Program-made: the position numbers and the translations under genes
Shown: positions 57,792 through 64,000 of the stretch, one piece after another
Numbering within the stretch: position 1 is the stretch's first letter
How the letters are laid out: every line of letters begins with the position of its first letter
Source: Sphingomonas sp. RIT328
GTDB taxonomy: Bacteria > Pseudomonadota > Alphaproteobacteria > Sphingomonadales > Sphingomonadaceae
Direction of reading: 5' to 3'
Length of the DNA: 64,000 nucleotides
NCBI RefSeq assembly: GCF_000632225.1
Contig: NZ_JFYV01000001.1
Location: 1 to 64,000 of the forward strand
The notes under the pieces: generated by a model
The model's database searches: none
Told to the model about the DNA's origin: nothing
What the model saw: the letters and a program-made list of their open reading frames with translations, nothing else

Positions 57792-60334
57792 TTCGGCAGC
57801 TCCATGTCCGTCCCCGTCACGGTGAAGTCGAACCATTGCCCCGCGCCGTCACCCGGCTGACCACCGCCGACGTAGAGCCGGTAGGCGCCGGGGACGACGT
57901 GGCGGCGGCCGTCGCGATCGACGATGCTCATGCCGCGCGGATCGATCGTGAAGCGCACATTGCTGCTGCGCCCGCGCGCGACGGCGATGCGGCGGAAGCC
58001 GACGAGCTGGCGTTGCAGCACCGCGTCATTGCCGCCGAGGCCGGTTCCTGCCGGCGGGACGAGATAGGCCTGCACCACCTCCTCGCCGTCGCGTGCGCCG
58101 CTGTTCGTCACCATCGTGTCGATCGTCAGCGTGCCGCCCGCCGCGACCGAGGCGGCGCCGCGCGGTGCCGCATAGCCGAAGCGCGTGTAGCTGAGGCCAT
58201 GGCCGAAGCCCCACAGCGGCGTGCCGGTGAAATAGCGATAGGTGCGCTCCTTCATGTTGTAATCGGTGAAGGCGGGCAGGTCGGCGGTGGTGCGGTACAG
58301 CGTCACCGGCAGGCGCCCGGCGGGATTGGTCGCACCCGACAGCACGTCGGCGAGTGCGGTGCCGCCCGCCTCGCCGCCATACCAATTGGCGAGGATCGCA
58401 TCGGCGGCGGCGGGATCGACCGCCACCGCGCTGCCGCTGGTCAGCACCAGGACGATCGGCTTGCCCGTCGCCTTGAGCGCGGCGAGCAGCCGGAGCTGCG
58501 GCTCGGGCAGAGCGATGTCGGTCCGGTCGCCGCCGACGAAGCCGGGGACGGAGACGGAGAGCGCCTCGCCTTCCAGATCGGGCGACAGGCCGGCGACCAC
58601 CACCGCGACGTCGGACTGGCGCGCCGCCTCGACCGCCTGCGCGAGCAACGGCTCGGCGGGCGGCAGCCACAACAGACGGAAGCTGTCGTCCTCCGACCGA
58701 TGGTCGAGCCGGATGTCGATCGGCTGCGGCGTGCCGTCGCTGTCGATGACGAGGTCGACGCGGCCCTTGGGCAGATCGCCGTCGTGCAGCGTCTTGCCGC
58801 CGAGCGTCAGCGTCGCGCGGTCGTGGACCGTGCAATCCTTCCAGCATTGCGTCTGGTCGAGGATCAGATGGTAGCGGCCGGGCGCGGGCGGCACGAACTC
58901 GCCGGTCCAGCGCGCGGTATAGCCGATCGCGGGCAGGCCGGGCGCGGGCGGCGCGCGGTTGACGTCGAGGTCGATGCGACGGTCCTGCCGCACGGTCGGT
59001 GCGCCGCTGCCGCCGGTATAGGTGGCGCGCAGGCCGGGCTTGCCGTCGGCGCGCAGCGCGGTCTCCGGCACGACGATCGCCGAGCTTTCGGCGAGCAGCG
59101 AGCCTTGCGCATAACGGACATTGGCGGTGCCGAAACGCTGGCGAAGGCCTTCGAGCGGCGTCACCGGGTGCATCGCCGTGCCGTGGTAATTGCCCTGCAG
59201 CACGCCGAGATCGTCGGCATTGGCGCCGATCACCGCGATCCGGCTCCCGGCGGCGAGCGGCAGGCGCGCGTTGGTATTCTGCAACAGCACGATCGCCTTG
59301 CGTGCCGCCTCCAGCGCGACGGCATGATGCGCGGGCGTCGCCAGCTCGCTGGGCTTGATGCTCGCCCAGGGGCTGGTGCCCCCGTAAGCGATGCCGAGCG
59401 CGCGGCGGGCGCGCAGCGCGCGGGTCAGCGCGGTATCGACCTCCGCCTGGGTGACGAGGCCCTTGGCGAGCGCTTCGGGCAAGGCGGCATAGGCCGTACC
59501 GCAATTGATGTCGGTCCCGCCACGGATGCCCGCCGCCGCCGCGCCGGCCGCGTCGAGCCGGTAATGATGGTAGACCGAGATGTTCGACACCGCGTCGCAG
59601 TCCGAGACGGTGAAGCCGGCGAAGCCCCAGTCGTGGCGCAGGCGATCGTTCATCAGCCACGAGGCGGCGCAGGCCGGCACGCCGTGGATGCTGTTATAGG
59701 CACACATCAGCGACTGTGCCTTGCCCTCGGTGATCGCGCGGCGGAAGGCGGGAAGATAGGTCGCCTCGAGATCGCGCGGGCTGACGTCGACGTCGAAACT
59801 GTCGCGTCCCGCCTCGGGGCCGCTGTGCACCGCGAAATGCTTGGGCGTCGCGACGACGCGCGGATGCCGGGGGTCGGGGCCTTGCAGTCCGGTGATGAAG
59901 CCGACGCCGAGCGACCCGGTCAGATAGGGGTCCTCGCCATAGGTTTCCTGCCCGCGACCCCAGCGCGGATCACGGAAGATGTTGATGTTGGGCGACCAGA
60001 TCGTCAGCCCCTGATAGATGCGGCGATCCGCGGCGGCGGGTTGCGCGTTGAACTTGGCGCGCGCCTCGATGCTGACGACGGTGCCGACCTTGTTCATCAG
60101 ATCGACGTCCCAGGTCGCGGCAAGGCCGATCGCCTGCGGGAAGACGGTGGCATAGCCATCGCGCGCGAGGCCGTGCAGCCCTTCGTTCCACCAGTCATAG
60201 GCGGGCAGGCCCGCGGCGGCGTCGGCGGGCGCGGTGCTCTGCAATTGCGCGGCCTTGCGCTCGGGCGACATCGCCGCGACGCTCGCGGCGACCGGATCGG
60301 CGGCCTGGGCGAGCAGGAGGAGGGCGGGGATCAT
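57788..60334 (-). CDS. GH3 beta-glycosidase with PA14 insertion
   Basis: An 848-residue exo-beta-glycosidase. A short signal peptide (MIPALLLLAQAADPV) precedes the first GH3 domain with nucleophile Asp245 in GFTVSDCDAVSNISV. The second domain is split by a PA14-like domain (about residues 425-560, GLRATYTGGSGAPTVRQDRR, YTARWTGEFVPPAPGRYHL), and a fibronectin III-like end follows (GTLTIDTMVTNSGARDGEEV). This layout occurs in beta-glucosidases and beta-xylosidases; in an N-glycan locus a beta-1,2-xylosidase for plant glycans is attractive but unproven. Stop overlaps the GH125 ATG. Confidence 0.92.
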   Translation of the reverse strand: MIPALLLLAQAADPVAASVAAMSPERKAAQLQSTAPADAAAGLPAYDWWNEGLHGLARDGYATVFPQAIGLAATWDVDLMNKVGTVVSIEARAKFNAQPAAADRRIYQGLTIWSPNINIFRDPRWGRGQETYGEDPYLTGSLGVGFITGLQGPDPRHPRVVATPKHFAVHSGPEAGRDSFDVDVSPRDLEATYLPAFRRAITEGKAQSLMCAYNSIHGVPACAASWLMNDRLRHDWGFAGFTVSDCDAVSNISVYHHYRLDAAGAAAAGIRGGTDINCGTAYAALPEALAKGLVTQAEVDTALTRALRARRALGIAYGGTSPWASIKPSELATPAHHAVALEAARKAIVLLQNTNARLPLAAGSRIAVIGANADDLGVLQGNYHGTAMHPVTPLEGLRQRFGTANVRYAQGSLLAESSAIVVPETALRADGKPGLRATYTGGSGAPTVRQDRRIDLDVNRAPPAPGLPAIGYTARWTGEFVPPAPGRYHLILDQTQCWKDCTVHDRATLTLGGKTLHDGDLPKGRVDLVIDSDGTPQPIDIRLDHRSEDDSFRLLWLPPAEPLLAQAVEAARQSDVAVVVAGLSPDLEGEALSVSVPGFVGGDRTDIALPEPQLRLLAALKATGKPIVLVLTSGSAVAVDPAAADAILANWYGGEAGGTALADVLSGATNPAGRLPVTLYRTTADLPAFTDYNMKERTYRYFTGTPLWGFGHGLSYTRFGYAAPRGAASVAAGGTLTIDTMVTNSGARDGEEVVQAYLVPPAGTGLGGNDAVLQRQLVGFRRIAVARGRSSNVRFTIDPRGMSIVDRDGRRHVVPGAYRLYVGGGQPGDGAGQWFDFTVTGTDMELPK

Positions 60335-60365
60335 AAGGTCGCTCCGAGACAGGGGGAGGAAAGGG

Positions 60366-62930
60366 TCATCGCGCCAGCGTCCGCAGTACCGGCGTCTGCT
60401 GGCCGGTCAGTGTCACCGTGATGCTCTCGCCGGGCAATAGGTCAAAACCATTGTCGGAAGCCTGGCCCGGCATATCGCCCATGTCGATCATCACCGCGCG
60501 CGCCAGCCGGGTGGCGGTGATCGTCGCCCGGTCGCCGTCGCGGCGCAGCGTCAGGCCGGGATCGGGATAGGCCATGTCCTTGGGCGCGAGCCGCTCGACG
60601 ATCGTGCGGCTGACGCTGCGCCCGTCGATCAGCAGCTCGGCGACCGCATAGCTCTGCGCCGGCGGGGCGGCGCCGAACAGCGCCGGATCGGGCAGCGTCG
60701 CCACCGTCGCGGCGGAGAGCGGCGCGAGCGTCGCCGCCGCCTCGCGCGTCGCCAGCGTCGCGCCGGTCATGTCGCGCACCGTCACCCGCCAGCGCGCCGC
60801 GATCGGCGTCGTCGCGTCCGAGATCAGCGTCACCTGGGTGCTCGCGTCCTTATGCTCCGCGACGATCGCCTGCGGTGCGAAGAACCGCCGCGCCTCATAC
60901 TGGAGCAGCTTCCACTGGCCGAGGTGATCGATGCTCGCCCAGCTGATCGACGGCCAGACGTCGTTGAGCTGCCAGAACAGCGACCCCATCGTCACCGGCC
61001 GGCAGGCGCGGTGGTGGCGCGCGGCGAGGCCGATCGCCTGCGCCTGATTGACCTGCGTCAGATAGACGAAGTCGGCGAAGTCCTTGGCCGGCCGCAGCCG
61101 CTGGTCGAGATACAGCCGCAGCCGGGCATTGCCTTCGCCCGCCAGGAACTTCTGATGCGCCTTCATCACCGCGCCGTCAGCATCGAGCGCGCCCGGCCCG
61201 GCGAAGTCGCGGATCGTCGCCATCGTCGGCATCGCCTGGAAGCCATATTCGGACATGAAGCGCGGGCAGTGATCGAGATATTGCTCGACCGGCTTCGATC
61301 CCGACCAGACGTCCCAGAAATGGCGATCGCCATTGGCGTCGGTATCGGTCGGGCCTTCGTAATCGCTCGACGGCGATCCCGGCATATAGGGCGTGCCGGG
61401 ACTGTTGCGCGTGACGGCATCGCGCAGCACCCGGTCGAACAGCACCGCCATGCCGGTGCCGATCCGCTCCTGCTCGTCTGGGCCGACCGCGGTCTTGAAC
61501 GCCTTGCGGTCGCTCCAATTCTCCCAGCCGGACAGGACTTCGTTATTGCCCGCCCAGAGGACGATCGAGGGATGGTCGCCGAGCCGCGCGACCTGCTCGT
61601 CCGCCTCGATGCGGACGTTCTCGCGGAATGCGGCCTCGGGCGGCGTCACCGAGCCGCCGAACATGAAATCCTGCCAGATCATCAGACCCAGCCGGTCGGC
61701 CATTTCGTAAAAGGCATCGTCGAGATAATAGCCGCCGCCCCAGACGCGGATCATGTTCATATTGGCGTCGCGCGCCGCAGTGAGCAGCCCCTGCATCTCG
61801 GCCGCCTCGACACGCGCCGGGAAGCTGTCGAACGGGATCAGATTGGCGCCCTTGGCGAAGACGCGATTGCCGTTGACGACGAAGGCGAAGGCGCCATCAC
61901 GCCGGTCGAGCGACACGGTGCGCAGCCCGATGCGCCGCGCCCGCTGCTCGCTCGCCGCGCCGTCGACCAGCAGGGTCGTCGCGACGGTGTAGAGCGGCTG
62001 CGCGCCATAACCGGCGGGTTGCCAGCGCTGCGGCGCGGCGACGGTGAGCGGGATCGCGACGCGGTTGAGCCCGGCGGCGACCGCCACCGCCTGTTCGACG
62101 GTGCGCGCGGTGCCGTCGGGCGCGGTCATCGTCGTGCGCAGCGTCACCGTCTTCGCCCGGTCGGCGACGATCGTCGCGCGCGCGGTCAGCCGCGCCTCGG
62201 CATCGTTGAGCGCATCCTGTTCGACGCGCAGCGTCTCGATCCGCGCCGCGTCCCACGCCTCGAGCCGCGCCGGCCGCCACAGGCCGATGGTGACGATCCG
62301 CGGGCCCCAGTCCCAGCCATATTGGTATTTCGGCTTGCGGATATAGGGCGAGGTCTGGCGGTCGCCGGGATCGTCCTTGAACGCCGAGACATATTCGCCG
62401 GGCAGCGGGTGCTTGGCGGCGAGGACCAGCGGCGCGAGCTGCTTGATCGGCGAGGCGATGGTGACGAGGATCTCATTGTCGCCGGCCTTGAGCAGCGACT
62501 TGGCATCCGCGCGCCAGCGGCGATGCGCATTGTCGGCGGAGAGCAGCACGCGACCGTTGACGCGCACCGTCGCGAAGGTGTCGAGCCCGTCGAAGACGAG
62601 GTCGAGATGATCGCGCGCCAGCATCGCCGGCGACACCGCGATCTGCGTGCGGAACTGCCAGTCGGTCAGGCCGACCCATTGGATCGCGGCTTCGTTGGTG
62701 CCCTTGAACGGATCGGGGACGCGGTGGGCGGCGATCAGATCCTGCTGGACGCTGCCCGGCACGTGCGCGGGCAGCCAGCGCGTTTCCTTGGGATGCGCCT
62801 GTCCGGCAGCGCTGTCGGCGGGATCGATCCGCACCTGCCAGCCACGGTCGAGCGCCACGTCCGTACGCGGCGCGGCGAAGGCCGGCGTCGATGCGAGCAG
62901 GGCGAAGAAAAGGGGGAGGGCGGGCTTCAC
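60366..62930 (-). CDS. GH2 beta-mannosidase
   Basis: Cleaves terminal beta-mannose, as in the Man-beta-1,4-GlcNAc core of N-glycans. The 854-residue product has a signal peptide (VKPALPLFFALLASTPAFAA), sugar-binding and immunoglobulin-like domains, and the barrel with acid/base Glu464 in LWAGNNEVLSGWENW and nucleophile Glu561 in RFMSEYGFQAMPTM. The NMIRVWGGGYYLDDAFYEMA block and YQYGWDWGPRIVTIGLWRPA are typical of beta-mannosidases rather than galactosidases. GTG 62930 overlaps the GH20 stop (GTGA). Confidence 0.94.
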   Translation of the reverse strand: MKPALPLFFALLASTPAFAAPRTDVALDRGWQVRIDPADSAAGQAHPKETRWLPAHVPGSVQQDLIAAHRVPDPFKGTNEAAIQWVGLTDWQFRTQIAVSPAMLARDHLDLVFDGLDTFATVRVNGRVLLSADNAHRRWRADAKSLLKAGDNEILVTIASPIKQLAPLVLAAKHPLPGEYVSAFKDDPGDRQTSPYIRKPKYQYGWDWGPRIVTIGLWRPARLEAWDAARIETLRVEQDALNDAEARLTARATIVADRAKTVTLRTTMTAPDGTARTVEQAVAVAAGLNRVAIPLTVAAPQRWQPAGYGAQPLYTVATTLLVDGAASEQRARRIGLRTVSLDRRDGAFAFVVNGNRVFAKGANLIPFDSFPARVEAAEMQGLLTAARDANMNMIRVWGGGYYLDDAFYEMADRLGLMIWQDFMFGGSVTPPEAAFRENVRIEADEQVARLGDHPSIVLWAGNNEVLSGWENWSDRKAFKTAVGPDEQERIGTGMAVLFDRVLRDAVTRNSPGTPYMPGSPSSDYEGPTDTDANGDRHFWDVWSGSKPVEQYLDHCPRFMSEYGFQAMPTMATIRDFAGPGALDADGAVMKAHQKFLAGEGNARLRLYLDQRLRPAKDFADFVYLTQVNQAQAIGLAARHHRACRPVTMGSLFWQLNDVWPSISWASIDHLGQWKLLQYEARRFFAPQAIVAEHKDASTQVTLISDATTPIAARWRVTVRDMTGATLATREAAATLAPLSAATVATLPDPALFGAAPPAQSYAVAELLIDGRSVSRTIVERLAPKDMAYPDPGLTLRRDGDRATITATRLARAVMIDMGDMPGQASDNGFDLLPGESITVTLTGQQTPVLRTLAR

Positions 62931-64000
62931 TGGACAGGCTCCGTCAACTGGACGTGATCGACCACGTAGAGCGGGTCGGCTAGCGGCGAGGTGAATTGCA
63001 GGCAGAGGTCGGCGTCGCGCGTCTGCGGCGGCAGCGCGGCCTCGAAGCGCATCCGGTTGGGCGCGCTTGCCGGATCGGGCAGCGGGAAGGTCGCCAGCAC
63101 CGCCGGCCGCGGCGCGTCCTTCGTCGGGCAGCCGGCGGTGACGACCAGCTCGCCGTGCGGCGTGACGTTGTAATGCGCGCGCACCTTGGTGAACTCGTGC
63201 GCGAGCCCGAACGGCCGCGGCAGTCGCGCGACGTCCAGCGCGATCGTCCTCGCGCGGGCGATCGGCGAAGCAGGGAAGACCGAGCAAGTGTCGAACAGGT
63301 CGATCTTATAGGCGGGCGCGTCGGCGGGGGGGTCGGCGGTCAGCGGTACGTGCAGCGCCAGCGATCCGGTCGGGCAGGCGGTGAGCGCGTCATTGCCGGC
63401 GCCGAGCAACGCCTGCCGGTCGGTCGCGAAGCTGCGCGGCGCCGCCAGCGCCACGCCCGCGGCATCGAAGGCGGCGGCGCGGATCGTCGCGCCGGGTGGC
63501 AGCGTCAGCGGCGCGGCGTAGCGCCGGCTGCTGGCGGCGGGAGCGCTGCCGTCGAGCGTGTAGCGGATCGTGCCGAGCGGGGCCTGTGTCGCCAGGGCGA
63601 CCGTCACGCGCCCGCTGCGCAGCACGTCGCCGCGCTTGCCCTGCAGCATGTACGTGACCGCAAAGGCGCTGTCGGCGACCTCCAGCCCTGCCCGCCGCCA
63701 GCGCGCGATTTGCGGCTGGAGCCGTGCGACGAAGCCGGGAAAGTCGCGCGCACCCGGCGCCGACCAGCTGATCTCGGCGAGCGCCGCGGCGCGCGGGAAG
63801 ATCGCATGCTGCACCTGCCGCGCGGTGATGAGATATTCGCTGAACGCATTGCCCTGCGCGCCGAGGATATGTCCGGCGGCGGCGGCATCGATGCCCGCGG
63901 GCAGCGGATCGTAGCGATACAGGTCGGCCAGCGTCTGGATCGCCAGCCGGCCGGGCGGCTCGTCCGCCTGATCGCTCTGCGCATTGTCGAGGTAGAGCGT
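62927..64000 (-). CDS. GH20 beta-hexosaminidase, 3' part (cut by window edge)
   Basis: Removes beta-linked N-acetylglucosamine. The last 357 codons are visible; the frame is open to the right edge. The C-terminal part of the barrel is clear: TLYLDNAQSDQADEPP, AGHILGAQGNAFSEYLITAR (general GH20 LGxQxNxWxE block) and IFPRAAALAEISWSAPG. Next is a chitobiase/hexosaminidase C-terminal domain (GTIRYTLDGSAPAASSRRYA), then about 130 residues (from SLALHVPLTADPP to the end) that I cannot place, possibly a sugar-binding domain. The catalytic Asp-Glu pair lies outside the window. It is probably not the first gene of the locus. Confidence 0.92.
   Translation of the reverse strand, partial: TLYLDNAQSDQADEPPGRLAIQTLADLYRYDPLPAGIDAAAAGHILGAQGNAFSEYLITARQVQHAIFPRAAALAEISWSAPGARDFPGFVARLQPQIARWRRAGLEVADSAFAVTYMLQGKRGDVLRSGRVTVALATQAPLGTIRYTLDGSAPAASSRRYAAPLTLPPGATIRAAAFDAAGVALAAPRSFATDRQALLGAGNDALTACPTGSLALHVPLTADPPADAPAYKIDLFDTCSVFPASPIARARTIALDVARLPRPFGLAHEFTKVRAHYNVTPHGELVVTAGCPTKDAPRPAVLATFPLPDPASAPNRMRFEAALPPQTRDADLCLQFTSPLADPLYVVDHVQLTEPVQ

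Overview
This is a GC-rich chromosomal window that reads as an alphaproteobacterium, most likely a sphingomonad (Sphingomonas or a close relative). The reasons are the gene content and order (ffh-rpsP-rimM, yqeY-dnaG-rpoD, carAB-greA, a pspF/pspABC locus), the alphaproteobacterial che operon, the many TonB/PepSY-type and Tat-exported glycosidase genes, and short dispersed repeats between genes. No tRNA, rRNA, phage, transposase or CRISPR array was seen. One structured RNA gene, rnpB, is present.

Layout. 1-3.3 kb: a cut-off gene, an exported aldose 1-epimerase, two tandem small heat-shock proteins behind a ROSE-like RNA thermometer, and a PAP2 phosphatase. 3.4-8.5 kb: a compact chemotaxis operon cheA-cheW-cheY-cheB-cheR. 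8.5-13 kb: a peptidoglycan amidase, RNase P RNA, a secreted TPR/TonB-C-like protein, a J-domain protein overlapping a [2Fe-2S] protein, and convergent sufE. 13.3-17.4 kb: a phage-shock (Psp) stress locus with a sigma-54 promoter, a 44-residue exported peptide, pspA, pspB, pspC and four further PspB-like genes, all divergent from pspF. 17.5-28.1 kb: sodB, yciB-ftsY-mtaB, a DUF924 gene, ffh, rpsP, a 49-codon acidic ORF, rimM, then about 2.3 kb holding repeats, a thioredoxin-reductase-like flavoprotein and a vapBC toxin-antitoxin pair, before trmD-rplS. 28.1-30.4 kb: a DUF3649-PepSY-DUF3325 iron-uptake accessory operon. 30.5-40.3 kb: yqeY-dnaG-rpoD on the minus strand, then carA-carB-greA on the plus strand. 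40.4-51.8 kb: GH51 arabinofuranosidase, two lineage-specific hypotheticals around a pair of TetR-type operators, ftsB-eno, a small envelope/stress cluster (DUF883, holin-like, DUF3618, DUF883), a DUF4170 gene, an ABC1 kinase, a PRISE-type reductase, GNAT-map and a cinA-like gene. 52-64 kb: a set of translationally coupled glycosidase genes (GH20, GH2, GH3, GH125, GH92, GH29) running off the right edge.

How they work together. The last 12 kb is the clearest specialised system: its six enzyme families match the linkages of an N-glycan (N-acetylglucosamine, beta-mannose, alpha-1,2 and alpha-1,6-mannose, fucose, and possibly the beta-xylose of plant N-glycans), so I read it as an N-glycan scavenging locus. 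The Psp locus is the second notable system because of its expanded set of PspB-like coiled-coil membrane proteins and the small exported peptide at the promoter-proximal position. The third is the toxin-antitoxin module wedged into the translation operon, where the vapC stop codon overlaps the trmD start codon.
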